From positions 1 to 64,000 of the forward strand of contig NZ_AUML01000009.1 in NCBI RefSeq assembly GCF_000430665.1: 64,000 bases of DNA. The letters run 5' to 3'. A model generated the notes under the pieces. The model had not been told where the DNA came from. It ran no database searches and saw nothing but the letters and a program-made list of their open reading frames with translations. Shown in pieces: positions 8,274-16,960 of this stretch (within the stretch, counting starts at the first letter, position 1; the number at the start of each line of letters is the position of its first letter). The position numbers and the translations under genes are program-made. Origin of the DNA: Aquimarina muelleri DSM 19832. Its GTDB lineage: Bacteria > Bacteroidota > Bacteroidia > Flavobacteriales > Flavobacteriaceae.

Positions 8274-8858
8274 ATGAAACGTATTATAATTTTTGCTTCC
8301 GGCTCTGGTACTAATGCCGAAAATATAATTAAATATTTCCATGAGCAAAAAATTGCCGAGGTTACACATGTGTTCTCTAACAACCTGCGTGCCAAAGTAC
8401 TAAAACGAGCTCATCTACTGAAGGTAAAGGCATTACACTTTGACAAAGAGTCATTTTATGATACAAATGAGGTACTTAATGTCTTAAAAGATGCCAAACC
8501 AGACATAATTGTGTTAGCAGGATTTTTATGGATTTTTCCTAAAAAAATCATAGATGCTTTTCCTAACAGGGTTATAAATGTTCATCCAGCCTTATTGCCA
8601 AAATATGGCGGAAAAGGGATGTATGGTCATCATGTGCATGAAGCTGTAGTGAAAAATAAAGAAAAAGAAAGCGGTATTACTATTCATTATGTAAACGAAC
8701 ATTATGATGAAGGCGCTATCGTATTTCAGGCCAAAACTCCAGTATTAGAAGGAGACACTGCAGAAGATGTTGCAAATGCAATTCATCAATTAGAATATAA
8801 ACATTTTCCTGTAGTGATAGAAAAATTGTTATTTCCAGAAGTGGATGCTTCCTTATAA
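8274..8858 (+). CDS. purN: Phosphoribosylglycinamide formyltransferase
   Basis: Transfers the formyl group of 10-formyl-THF to GAR in purine synthesis. The N-terminal phosphate loop is ASGSGTNAENI. The catalytic Asn-His pair lies in INVHPALLPKYGGKGMYG, and the catalytic Asp in HYVNEHYDEGAIVFQ. The 194-residue length is usual. It is monocistronic and divergent from acpP; the PurF-like gene lies 5 kb away, so purine genes are dispersed. Confidence 0.95.
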   Translation: MKRIIIFASGSGTNAENIIKYFHEQKIAEVTHVFSNNLRAKVLKRAHLLKVKALHFDKESFYDTNEVLNVLKDAKPDIIVLAGFLWIFPKKIIDAFPNRVINVHPALLPKYGGKGMYGHHVHEAVVKNKEKESGITIHYVNEHYDEGAIVFQAKTPVLEGDTAEDVANAIHQLEYKHFPVVIEKLLFPEVDASL

Positions 8859-9029
8859 GGATGAGTTTTAGGATAAATGAGAGAAAAAATAGTAATGTTT
8901 GAAGGGGTATCGGTATTTTTTTAGTATTCTTCGAGAACCTCAGAATATTAAAAAGAGATATTATTACTGTCCTCAACACAAAAATTATCTAGAAGATATA
9001 TTTATCAATAAATAAACAATAATAAAGTA

Positions 9030-9665
9030 ATGTCAAAAAAAGAAAAATTTTATGTTGTCTGGGAAGGGCATAGACCAGGGGTTTATACAAAATGGGAAGA
9101 TTGTAAGGCAGCAGTAAATGGTTTTGCAGGAGCTAAATACAAATCTTTTGATTCTTTTGACGTTGCAAAAAAAGCATATAAAGAGGACTATGAAGATTAT
9201 AAAGGAAAAAGTAGCCCTAAAAAAGCTTTAACAGCAGAACAATTATCAAAAATAGGAGAACCTAACTTGTATTCTATAGCAGTAGATGCTGCCTCTAGTG
9301 GTAACCCGGGTAAAATGGAATATAGAGGAGTAGATACCCAAACGTACAAACAACTTTTTCATCAAGGTCCGTTTCCTGAGGGAACAAATAATATAGGAGA
9401 ATTTTTAGCTCTTGTACATGGGCTAGCGTATCTTAAAAAAATAAATAGTGATCGTATACTATATTCTGATTCTAGAATTGCTATTGGGTGGGTAAAACAA
9501 AAAACCTGCAAAACCAACTTAGTAAGAACATCCAAAAACACCGAAATGTTTGTATTGGTAGATCGTGCAATACATTGGCTTAAAAACAATACATACACCA
9601 CCAAAATTGTAAAATGGGAAACCAAAGCATGGGGAGAAATCCCTGCGGATTTTGGCAGAAAGTAA
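9030..9665 (+). CDS. rnhA: Ribonuclease HI with N-terminal viroplasmin domain
   Basis: Degrades the RNA strand of RNA-DNA hybrids. The N-terminal 50 residues (FYVVWEGHRPGVYTKWEDC, GFAGAKYKSF) form the caulimovirus-type viroplasmin hybrid-binding domain seen in eukaryotic RNase H1 and in Bacteroidota. The catalytic domain (about 78-211) has the acidic residues in SIAVDAASSGNPG, NNIGEFLALVHGL and LYSDSRIAIGWV, and a terminal Asp in PADFGRK. It lacks the basic protrusion of E. coli RNase HI. It stands alone. Confidence 0.93.
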   Translation: MSKKEKFYVVWEGHRPGVYTKWEDCKAAVNGFAGAKYKSFDSFDVAKKAYKEDYEDYKGKSSPKKALTAEQLSKIGEPNLYSIAVDAASSGNPGKMEYRGVDTQTYKQLFHQGPFPEGTNNIGEFLALVHGLAYLKKINSDRILYSDSRIAIGWVKQKTCKTNLVRTSKNTEMFVLVDRAIHWLKNNTYTTKIVKWETKAWGEIPADFGRK

Positions 9666-9949
9666 CATAGTTTTTGGATCAAAAATCAATAAACGTAAAA
9701 GTATTGTGGTTTTCCATCATTACAAAATAAGAATTTTATTCTATATTGGCATATAAATTATCCTATCCTAAAAGTCAGTATCTAGAGTAATCAATTATCT
9801 AATAATTGTCTCAAAATAGATATGTATAAAATCAATGAATACTATTATGTATGAACTATCTTTTATATAAGGATAGAAAATAGTTGTTGCGCAACAATAT
9901 TTTCTAAAAAACACTACTCAAATTTAGTGTTCTATCTATTATAGTTCTT
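9666..9949. other. Non-coding stretch downstream of RNase HI
   Basis: AT-rich, with stops in all frames and no gene signal. Its only clear structure is the long palindrome at 9875-9905, listed separately. Confidence 0.6.
9875..9905. promoter_or_regulatory. 15-bp-arm palindrome, operator or terminator
   Basis: Arms AGAAAATA + TTGTTGC and GCAACAA + TATTTTCT pair perfectly apart from one unpaired G at 9883, giving a TTGTTGCGCAACAA core. There is no U-run on either side, which favours a protein-binding site over a terminator. It lies just upstream of the small membrane ORF and the split hydrolase. Confidence 0.45.
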
Positions 9950-10075
9950 GTGTTATTATCGTTTTTGATTAATATATTAGTATTGTTGCTTATTGCTTTA
10001 GGTTTATGGATCACAGGATCGTTTATAACAATTTTATTAACAGAAATGCATTTAAAAGAGCTACATAAAAAATGA
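9950..10075 (+). CDS. Small hydrophobic ORF coupled to the split hydrolase
   Basis: From GTG 9950 (or TTG 9965) a 41- or 36-codon frame runs to TGA at 10073-10075, overlapping the hydrolase ATG as ATGA. The product is almost all one or two membrane helices (LVLLLIALGLWITGSFITIL) ending in a charged tail, ELHKK. No ATG is available and the frame stays open upstream to 9908, so it may instead be a remnant of a longer membrane protein. The ATGA junction is the main argument that it is translated. Confidence 0.35.
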   Translation: MLLSFLINILVLLLIALGLWITGSFITILLTEMHLKELHKK

Positions 10076-10434
10076 AAAAAAATATTTTGATATTAGTATG
10101 TTGTTTAAGTTGTTGTTTTTGTTATGCGCAAGATTTTACAGGGATTTGGGAAGGAGATTTAGAAGTTCAAAATACTAAAATACCATTAGTTTTTAAAATA
10201 AAAAAAGATAGTGTTTACACATCTACAATGGATAGTCCAGATCAAGGTGCTAAGGATGTTTTAGTAGATGTAACAACTGTAAAAGGATCTGTAGTTACTT
10301 TTTCAATAAAAAATTCGGGTATTTTTTATGAAGGAAAGATAGAAAACGATAGCTTAATTTCAGGTACATTTAAACAAGGGGTTGCTATACTACCTTTGGA
10401 TCTTATAAAAAAAAAGATAAATCCAAAAGAGTAA
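10072..10434 (+). CDS. N-terminal part of a frameshifted secreted alpha/beta hydrolase
   Basis: It begins with a signal peptide (KKNILILVCCLSCCFCYAQ, cleavage after the A of YAQ). A beta-rich domain follows, opening DFTGIWEGDLEVQNTKIPL, of the type that precedes exported alpha/beta hydrolases in Bacteroidota. The frame ends in a stop at 10434, just after a run of nine A at 10407-10415. Reading on in the -1 frame from the AAAAAG gives KDKSKRVNRPQEPIPP and joins the hydrolase domain without another stop, so this and the next entry are two halves of one protein of about 472 residues. Confidence 0.8.
   Translation: MKKNILILVCCLSCCFCYAQDFTGIWEGDLEVQNTKIPLVFKIKKDSVYTSTMDSPDQGAKDVLVDVTTVKGSVVTFSIKNSGIFYEGKIENDSLISGTFKQGVAILPLDLIKKKINPKE
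10407..10416 (+). other. A-AAA-AAG slippery heptamer at the frame change
   Basis: The nine-A run is followed by G. In the zero frame the last codons read A-AAA-AAG (10410-10416), the classical -1 heptamer. A -1 slip places the next codon on GAT at 10416, exactly the frame of the downstream hydrolase. A one-base homopolymer error or mutation, or transcriptional slippage, would give the same picture. Confidence 0.6.
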
Positions 10435-11489
10435 ACAGACCACAAGAACCAATACCGCCACATTCCTACAAAAATGAAGACGTTACTTTTAAAAATAAAC
10501 AAGGTGTAAAATTTTCTGGAACCTTATCATTGCCAAATAAAATAGATGGTATTTTTCCAGCTGTCATTTTAATTAGCGGTAGTGGACCACAAAATAGAGA
10601 TTCAGAACTTTTTGGGCACAAACCTTTTCTTGTTATTGCAGATTATTTGGTTAAAAGAGAAATAGCAGTATTGAGGTTTGATGATAGAGGTGTGGGCCTG
10701 TCAAAAGGAAATCATAATACTGCGACAACGCTCGATTTTGCAGATGATGTTGAAGCTGCTTTTTCCTTTCTTTCCAAAAGAAAAAACATTGATTCAAAAA
10801 AAATTGGTCTTATAGGACATAGTGAAGGTGGTATGATAGCATCAATGATTGCTTCAAGATTAAAAAATATTGATTTTATAGTTTTACTAGCGACACCGGG
10901 TTTACAAGGGGATAAAATACTCTTGTCTCAATCAAAATTATTGTTAACTAAAACTGGAAAAAATAAGGAGGATATTGATAAAATATCTCGCATTAACAAA
11001 AAATCGTATAGATTGATTCAAAAAAACAAAAATGTTGATCAATTAAAAATTAAATTGGTATCTCATTTAAATAGTTCTCAGAAAAAGTATAATTTCCTGT
11101 TAGATAAACCAAAACAAATTAATAGCGACGATTATGTAAAATCTTTAATTAGTCAAATGATTTCTCCTTGGTTTACTTTTTTTATAAACTATGATCCAAA
11201 AAATGCTTTAGAAAGGGTAAAATGTCCTGTATTAGCCATTAACGGTAAAAATGATGTTCAAGTAGCCTCTGGAAAAAATTTGAATGCTATTAGAAAAGCG
11301 CTTCAAAAAGGAAAAAACAAAGACTATGTCATCAAAGAATTACCAAAATTGAATCATTTATTCCAAGAAAGCAATACCGGATTTCCACATGAATATTCAA
11401 GAATTGAACAAACATTTTCTCCTATTGCCTTGAAAGTAATGGGGGATTGGATAGAAACAAGAGTAAATAAGCCTAAGTTAGATAAGTAA
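10417..11489 (+). CDS. C-terminal catalytic part of the split alpha/beta hydrolase
   Basis: This is the hydrolase domain in the -1 frame; the first in-frame ATG-free start candidate is near 10530, but homology-like sequence (PQEPIPP, NEDVTFKNKQG) begins before it. Motifs are ILISGSGPQNRDSE near the oxyanion region, LRFDDRGVGLSKG, nucleophile elbow GHSEGG, a late Asp in LAINGKNDVQV and a final His in ELPKLNHLFQ. This matches secreted serine hydrolases of the prolyl oligopeptidase-like superfamily. Substrate is unknown. A bidirectional terminator follows. Confidence 0.8.
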
Positions 11490-11492
11490 TAA

Positions 11493-11524
11493 AAAAAGCC
11501 CTGATATAGATACCAGAGCTTTTT
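11493..11524. terminator. Bidirectional terminator between hydrolase and astacin genes
   Basis: A-tract and T-tract flank a stem formed by AGCCCTG and CAGAGCT (one C/A mismatch) with an AT-rich loop. It serves two convergent genes. Confidence 0.6.
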
Positions 11525-11549
11525 AAAAAATATAAATATTATTTATTTC

Positions 11550-12671
11550 TTAATTTAAAGGAGGGAACACTGCATTACTTTTTGTTGTTGCAGAAGATGT
11601 ACCACATGCTCCAAGATTATTCCATGATGTTGCAGTTCTTTGGTATAAATTTCCTTGATAAGTTACCTTAGCACCAACAGAATAAGACGTATTACTATTA
11701 TATGCAGCTACGCCAGCACAAATGTCATTATTAGGAGTACTGTCACATGCTCCAAGATTATTCCATGATGTTGCAGTTCTTTGGTATAGATTTCCTTGAT
11801 AAGTTACTTTATCACCAACAGAATAAGACGTATTACTATTATATGCAGCTACACCGTCACAGTTACCACCAGTAGTAGATCCAGGATATATTCTAGCAAT
11901 AAAAGACTTATCTGTTGTAGATAATTGAGAATTACTTCCTACGGCAACACCGTCTGTTGTATGTGCTGCAGGAATAGGATAATGCATAATAGATTTTGGA
12001 TCATAGACACTGTAGTTAGAAATATTTGCTTCATAACGTCTGAACAGATTATTATCTACCTGTGCTCTACTCCAGTTATTAGGTGGTCCTGCATAATATG
12101 CATACACTGCTTCTTTATCCCAATTAATTCCAGCTACAGGGTTTTGGTGTTCATGAATTAAACCAAGAGCATGCCCAAATTCGTGGATTGTAGTTCTTCT
12201 AAATTCGGTTTCTGAGGTATTATTATTGAACCATCCAAAATGCATACTATGGTTATAGTTATTAGAATCTGTTCCTAAATAAGACCAAGATCCACCATCA
12301 TTTGCAAATTGACCTTCTTTAAAACCAATTTTAATGTTTGCACTGCTATTTGAAGATACCCATTCGAATTTAATATTCGCATGACTTTCCCATGCTACAG
12401 CATATTGTTTAACTTTAGATTGTACATAACTATTTCCATTTAAGAATTTTACACGGATAGTTTGTCCAGCCTGCCATTGTTTTGCTTTAAGACTAGCGGC
12501 TTTTGAATTGTTATCACCAGTATTCCATTTTTCGACACATACGTGAGCATCGCTTTTTGCATTTACGTCCTGACTTGTTTCGGCTGTAAATTCAGAATCT
12601 TTTTCACAGTTGAATAGTAAAACAGAAAGTGATGTAACTAAAAGGAGTTTAGTTAAATTTAATTTTTTCAT
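11550..12671 (-). CDS. Astacin-family (M12A) zinc metalloprotease lipoprotein with two binding modules
   Basis: A secreted endopeptidase of 373 residues. The lipobox LLFNC puts the lipidated cysteine at position 22. The zinc site is HEFGHALGLIHEH (His163, Glu164, His167, His173) and the Met-turn is SIMHYP at about 227-232, as in astacins such as flavastacin and myroilysin. From residue 271 two nearly identical modules of about 40 residues (AYNSNTSYSVG, VTYQGNLYQR, SWNNLGAC) resemble CBM5/12 chitin-binding domains. It probably digests extracellular protein and may attach to polysaccharide. No operon partner. Confidence 0.92.
   Translation of the reverse strand: MKKLNLTKLLLVTSLSVLLFNCEKDSEFTAETSQDVNAKSDAHVCVEKWNTGDNNSKAASLKAKQWQAGQTIRVKFLNGNSYVQSKVKQYAVAWESHANIKFEWVSSNSSANIKIGFKEGQFANDGGSWSYLGTDSNNYNHSMHFGWFNNNTSETEFRRTTIHEFGHALGLIHEHQNPVAGINWDKEAVYAYYAGPPNNWSRAQVDNNLFRRYEANISNYSVYDPKSIMHYPIPAAHTTDGVAVGSNSQLSTTDKSFIARIYPGSTTGGNCDGVAAYNSNTSYSVGDKVTYQGNLYQRTATSWNNLGACDSTPNNDICAGVAAYNSNTSYSVGAKVTYQGNLYQRTATSWNNLGACGTSSATTKSNAVFPPLN
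11604..11856 (-). repeat. Tandem 111-nt repeat encoding binding modules
   Basis: Bases 11604-11714 and 11746-11856 align over 111 positions with about five differences, one of which changes Asp to Ala. The repeat period is 142 bases. The near identity at DNA level points to recent duplication or gene conversion. Confidence 0.85.
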
Positions 12672-12765
12672 AATTGTTGTAAGTTTGAGTTTGTATTGAG
12701 CAAATAACGTAATTTTTTTAAGTTTATTTTACACATTTATTTTTTTTTAAGCTTCATATTAGGAT

Positions 12766-12848
12766 TTAATCCACATTATGGAGTTTAATTCTCTGAGGCT
12801 TTTCTCGAAAGCAAAATATATTTTTAGAAATATACTTTTGTGATATCC
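12766..12848 (+). repeat. Dispersed intergenic repeat, copy A
   Basis: It starts TTAATCCACATT then TGGAGTTTAATTCTC and contains GCAAAATATATTTTTAGAA. It matches copy B at 37257-37356 over about 70 bases with scattered changes. It contains no ORF. The remainder of the 12672-12972 spacer holds only the PfkB promoter. Confidence 0.7.
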
Positions 12849-12942
12849 AATTTTCTTGGTCAAGATATCTTGCAGAATATAGATTCTTTAATGAGAACAA
12901 AGAAGACTTTGATTTTGATGGATTTGCTTGAAAAGTAAAACG

Positions 12943-12951
12943 TATATTTGC
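12943..12951 (+). promoter_or_regulatory. Probable promoter of the PfkB kinase gene
   Basis: A perfect TATATTTG -7 box lies about 22-29 bases before the ATG at 12973; a TTG occurs 16-17 bases upstream, slightly closer than ideal. Its position inside the longer TTG-initiated reading frame is the reason to prefer the downstream ATG. Confidence 0.45.
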
Positions 12952-12972
12952 AAAAAAAAATCACGCTATTTT

Positions 12973-13902
12973 ATGAGTAAATTACTTATTGTAGGCTCTA
13001 TCGCCTTTGACGCTATTGAAACTCCTTTTGGTAAAACAGATAAAATATTAGGAGGGGCAGCACCTTATATAGCACTTTCTGCATCTAATTTTAACGTTTC
13101 TTCCGCGATTGTTTCTGTAGTTGGTGAAGATTTTCCTGTAGATTATCTTGAAATGCTTAAGGCAAAGAATGTTGATATTTCTGCTGTAGAAATAGTTAAA
13201 GGAGGAAAAACTTTTTTTTGGAGTGGTAAATATCACAACGATTTAAACTCGAGAGATACATTAGATACACAACTTAATGTACTTGCAGATTTTAATCCAG
13301 TCGTTCCTGAAACGCATAAAAATTCAGAGATTGTAATGTTAGGAAATTTAAATCCTTTAGTGCAATTAAGTGTTTTAGAGCAGCTTACTACAAAACCTAA
13401 GTTAGCGGTATTAGATACTATGAATTTTTGGATGGAAGATGCTTTTTTAGGAGATCTTTTAAAAGTGATTGCTAAAGTAGATGTGATTACTATAAATGAT
13501 GAGGAAGCCAGACAGTTAAGCGGAGAATATTCCCTTGTAAAAGCGGCAAGAGCGATCGAAAAAATGGGGCCAAAATATGTGGTGATTAAAAAAGGAGAAC
13601 ATGGAGCATTGTTGTTTCATAAAGAACAGATTTTCTTTGCTCCAGCTTTACCATTAGAAGAGGTTTTTGACCCTACAGGTGCAGGAGATACTTTTGCAGG
13701 AGGTTTTTCAGGGTATTTAGCCAAAACTGGTAATATTTCCTTTGAGAACATGAAAAAAGCAATTATTCATGCATCAAACTTAGCTTCTTTTTGTGTAGAA
13801 AAATTTGGAACAGAACGAATGGAAAATTTAAGTATGGATGAAGTACAAAAACGACTTCGTCAATTTAAAGAATTGACACAATTCGAAATAGAATTATCTT
13901 GA
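12973..13902 (+). CDS. PfkB-family sugar kinase
   Basis: A ribokinase-like kinase of 309 residues. The glycine-rich N-terminus (VGSIAFDAI, KILGGAAPYIA) binds substrate. The C-terminal signature DPTGAGDTFAGGFSGYL supplies the anion hole and the catalytic Asp of GAGD. An ATG at 12973 is chosen over a TTG about 45 bases upstream because the promoter lies between them. The substrate cannot be told from the sequence; adenosine/ribokinase-type or other sugars are possible. It sits 87 bases before the PurF-like gene with a terminator between, so they are separate units. Confidence 0.9.
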   Translation: MSKLLIVGSIAFDAIETPFGKTDKILGGAAPYIALSASNFNVSSAIVSVVGEDFPVDYLEMLKAKNVDISAVEIVKGGKTFFWSGKYHNDLNSRDTLDTQLNVLADFNPVVPETHKNSEIVMLGNLNPLVQLSVLEQLTTKPKLAVLDTMNFWMEDAFLGDLLKVIAKVDVITINDEEARQLSGEYSLVKAARAIEKMGPKYVVIKKGEHGALLFHKEQIFFAPALPLEEVFDPTGAGDTFAGGFSGYLAKTGNISFENMKKAIIHASNLASFCVEKFGTERMENLSMDEVQKRLRQFKELTQFEIELS

Positions 13903-13910
13903 CATAAAAT

Positions 13911-13943
13911 GTAGCCCTAAAGCGATTGTTTGGGGCTTTTTTA
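13911..13943 (+). terminator. Terminator after the PfkB gene
   Basis: AGCCC (13913-13917) pairs with GGGCT (13933-13937) and a six-T run follows. Confidence 0.65.
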
Positions 13944-13989
13944 ATTATGGTATACGTAACACAACAATATTTAGAATTTTTGGAACACA

Positions 13990-15888
13990 ATGAGTGATGC
14001 ATTAAAACACGAATGCGGGATAGCATTTATCAGGCTGTTAAAGCCATTAGAGTATTATAAAGAAAAATACGGAAGTGCATTTTATGGGGTAAATAAAATG
14101 TATTTGATGATGGAGAAACAGCATAATCGTGGTCAGGATGGAGCAGGTTTTGCAAGTATTAAATTAGATACAGATCCAGGAGAGCGATATATTAGTAGAG
14201 TTCGATCTTGTGAATCACAACCTATACAGGATATTTTTGCTCAGATTAATGATAGGATTAATAAAGAGTTAGATGAAAACCCAGAATATGCATATGATGT
14301 TGATTTGCAGAAAAAAAACATACCCTATATAGGAGAAGTGCTTCTTGGACATGTTCGATATGGTACATTTGGTAAAAACAGTGTAGAAAGTGTTCATCCT
14401 TTTTTGAGACAAAATAATTGGATGCATCGTAACCTTATTGTGGCTGGTAATTTTAATATGACAAACAATGATGTATTGTTTGATAATCTTGTAAGATTAG
14501 GGCAGCACCCTAAAGACAAAGTGGATACGGTTACTGTGATGGAGAAAATAGGACATTTTCTAGATTCTGAAGTAGCTAAACTATATAAAAAGTTAAAAAA
14601 AGAAGGTTTTAATAAAAACGAAGCCTCTCCACAAATTGCAGACCGACTAAATGTTGCAAAAATTCTTAAAAAATCATCAAGAGATTGGGATGGAGGTTAT
14701 GCTATGGCTGGTATGTTAGGCCATGGAGATGCATTTGTATTAAGAGACCCAGCAGGGATAAGACCAGCATATTATTATAAAGACGACGAAGTAGTTGTAG
14801 TAGCATCAGAAAGACCAGTTATTCAAACAGTTTTTAATGTTGCTTTTGAGGATGTAATGGAATTGGATCCAGGGAAAGCAATCATTATTAAAAAAAATGG
14901 AGAAACCTCAATAAATAGAATTATGGATTCTTTAGAACGAAAAGCTTGTTCTTTCGAACGTATTTATTTTTCTAGAGGAAGTGATGCAGAGATTTATGAA
15001 GAAAGAAAAGAATTAGGAAGATTACTTATGCCTCAGGTGCTAGAAGAAATAAACCATGATACAGTTAATACGGTTTTTTCTTTTATTCCTAATACCGCAG
15101 AAACTTCATTTTATGGTATGGTGGAGGCTGCTCAAGATGAGCTGAATAAGCAGAAGAATGAAACTATACTTTCTGAAAAAGATACGTTGACAGATGAACG
15201 ACTTTCTGAAATTCTTTCTTCTAGATTAAGAACAGAAAAAATAGCTATCAAAGATGCTAAACTTCGAACCTTTATTACAGAAGATAGTAGTAGAGATGAT
15301 TTAGTAGCTCATGTTTATGATGTAACTTATGGAGTAGTAAGAAAAGAAGATAATTTGGTAATAATCGATGATAGTATTGTTAGAGGTACTACTCTTAAGA
15401 AGAGTATTATTAAGATGATGGATAGATTAAAGCCAAAGAAAATAGTTATTGTTTCTTCAGCACCACAAATTCGTTATCCAGATTGTTATGGAATCGATAT
15501 GGCAAGACTAGAAGGGCTGATAGCATTTCAAGCTGCATTAGAACTTTTAAAAGAGAATGGAAACTATGATCTTGTAGAAAAAGTTTATGAAAAATGTAAA
15601 GCACAAGAAAATTTAGCGGATGCTGAAGTCCAAAATTTTGTAAAAGAAATTTATGATGGATTTTCTGATCAGGAAGTAAGTGATAAGATATCGGAACTGT
15701 TGAGCGATACCTCGGTAAAATCTACGGTAAAGATTATTTATCAAACAGTAGGCAATTTACATAAGGCTTGTCCAAAAAACCTTGGAGATTGGTATTTTAC
15801 AGGAAACTATCCAACAGCAGGAGGAAATAGGGTTGTAAATAAGGCGTTTATAAATTTTTATGAAGGTAAAAATGAAAGAGCGTATTAA
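13990..15888 (+). CDS. purF: Amidophosphoribosyltransferase, long Bacteroidota type
   Basis: Probably makes phosphoribosylamine from PRPP and glutamine, the first step of purine synthesis. The class II glutaminase nucleophile is Cys9 (KHECGIAF), presumably exposed by removal of a short propeptide, followed by KQHNRGQDGAG and LGHVRYGTFG. The phosphoribosyltransferase loop is VIIDDSIVRGTTLKKS. At 632 residues it is well over 100 longer than E. coli PurF, with insertions and a C-terminal extension, as in the second PurF-like paralogue of flavobacteria. Whether this is the only PurF cannot be seen here. Confidence 0.88.
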   Translation: MSDALKHECGIAFIRLLKPLEYYKEKYGSAFYGVNKMYLMMEKQHNRGQDGAGFASIKLDTDPGERYISRVRSCESQPIQDIFAQINDRINKELDENPEYAYDVDLQKKNIPYIGEVLLGHVRYGTFGKNSVESVHPFLRQNNWMHRNLIVAGNFNMTNNDVLFDNLVRLGQHPKDKVDTVTVMEKIGHFLDSEVAKLYKKLKKEGFNKNEASPQIADRLNVAKILKKSSRDWDGGYAMAGMLGHGDAFVLRDPAGIRPAYYYKDDEVVVVASERPVIQTVFNVAFEDVMELDPGKAIIIKKNGETSINRIMDSLERKACSFERIYFSRGSDAEIYEERKELGRLLMPQVLEEINHDTVNTVFSFIPNTAETSFYGMVEAAQDELNKQKNETILSEKDTLTDERLSEILSSRLRTEKIAIKDAKLRTFITEDSSRDDLVAHVYDVTYGVVRKEDNLVIIDDSIVRGTTLKKSIIKMMDRLKPKKIVIVSSAPQIRYPDCYGIDMARLEGLIAFQAALELLKENGNYDLVEKVYEKCKAQENLADAEVQNFVKEIYDGFSDQEVSDKISELLSDTSVKSTVKIIYQTVGNLHKACPKNLGDWYFTGNYPTAGGNRVVNKAFINFYEGKNERAY

Positions 15889-16040
15889 AAAACAAAAATG
15901 TTTGTTGTTAAAAACGGTTAATTTGTGTATTTCAACAAGTATTTTGACCTTTCATCTAAAACATTTTTTCACTATGAAATAACGTATTATATTAGCAAAG
16001 CCATAGCATAAGTAGGTTAAGTTCATGGTAGATTTGGGGC

Positions 16041-16069
16041 AAAAAAAGGTGGATCTTCCACCTTTTTTT
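16041..16069 (+). terminator. Strong terminator downstream of purF
   Basis: AAAAGGTGGA, loop TCT, TCCACCTTTT is a perfect hairpin with A- and T-runs on both sides, 150 bases past the purF stop. The bases between the stop and the hairpin show no gene. Confidence 0.75.
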
Positions 16070-16100
16070 ATTTTATAACAATTCGTAAAATTTATATCAT

Positions 16101-16141
16101 AAAAAAAGCGCCAAGTAAATTAATTTACTTGGCACTTTTTT
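16101..16141. terminator. Terminator of superoxide dismutase gene
   Basis: GCCAAGTAAATT and AATTTACTTGGC form a perfect 12-bp stem, extended by A-run and T-run flanks. It lies 18 bases past the sod stop on the minus strand and is symmetric enough to work both ways. Confidence 0.75.
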
Positions 16142-16158
16142 ATTTCTATTTTTTTAAA

Positions 16159-16767
16159 CTATTTTCCTTGGGCATATCGCTTAGAAACTTCGTTCCAATC
16201 AATTACATTAAAAAATGCAGATACATAATCTGGACGACGATTTTGATAGTTTAAGTAATATGCATGCTCCCAAACATCTAGTGCAAGGATAGGAGTACCT
16301 CCGCAACCAATACCTGGCATTAAAGGATTATCTTGATTAGGAGTAGAGCAAATTTCTACTTTTCCTCCTTGATGAACACATAACCAAGCCCATCCAGAAC
16401 CAAATCGAGTGCCTGCGGCTTTTGAGAAAGCCTCTTTAAAAGCATCAAAAGATTCATAAGCCGCTGTTATTGCATCAGCAAGCTCGCCAGAAGGTTTTCC
16501 TCCTCCATTTGGAGACATTATTTCCCAAAATAAATTATGGTTATAATATCCACCTCCATTATTTCTAACACCTCCATTAGACATATCCAGATTAATAAGA
16601 ATATTATCAATGGTTTTACCTTCAAGATCCGTTCCTTTAATGGCGTTATTTAGGTTGTTGGTATATCCCGCATGATGCTTATCATGATGAATTTCCATGG
16701 TACGGGCATCTATATGAGGTTCTAACGCATCAAAAGCGTAGTTTAATTTTGGTAATTCGAATGACAT
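16159..16767 (-). CDS. sodB: Superoxide dismutase (Fe/Mn type)
   Basis: Converts superoxide to oxygen and hydrogen peroxide. Metal ligands are seen in [21 protein letters not shown] and [19 protein letters not shown]. The 202-residue length is standard. The [11 protein letters not shown] and GSGWAWLCV contexts fit the Fe/Mn family, but iron versus manganese use is not decided by sequence here. No signal peptide, so it is cytoplasmic. It is divergent from the AddA-like gene. Confidence 0.95.
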   Translation of the reverse strand: MSFELPKLNYAFDALEPHIDARTMEIHHDKHHAGYTNNLNNAIKGTDLEGKTIDNILINLDMSNGGVRNNGGGYYNHNLFWEIMSPNGGGKPSGELADAITAAYESFDAFKEAFSKAAGTRFGSGWAWLCVHQGGKVEICSTPNQDNPLMPGIGCGGTPILALDVWEHAYYLNYQNRRPDYVSAFFNVIDWNEVSKRYAQGK

Positions 16768-16805
16768 ATGTTATTATTTTGATTAATAAAAAATAAAAGT
16801 GACAC

Positions 16806-16813
16806 CAAATTTA
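16806..16813 (-). promoter_or_regulatory. Possible sod promoter -7 box
   Basis: TAAATTTG on the minus strand matches TAnnTTTG perfectly and lies about 40 bases before the sod ATG. No TTG is found at the expected -33 spacing. Confidence 0.35.
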
Positions 16814-16960
16814 ATAATTAGAGTGGTGAATAAAAATTTATAATTGTTATAAATTAATTAAAACCAAAAGCAGTATAAGATCCACGGTTCTGTTTTGGAT
16901 AATTTCTGCAAGTAGGTACTATAAGAATCTCGGGTTTTAGTATTTTAGTAAAAAAAAGAA

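Noticed and set aside
12672..12706. Third copy of the AGTAGTTA RNA element because of TAAGTTTGAGTTTGT near the astacin start
   Set aside because: Only about 15 bases resemble the leader; there is no AGTAGTTA hairpin, and the match lies antisense in the astacin leader region.
15889..16041. Small RNA between purF and its terminator
   Set aside because: A terminator is present, but no well-spaced promoter lies upstream; the TAGATTTG at 16029 is too close to the hairpin, so this is more simply a long 3' untranslated region.
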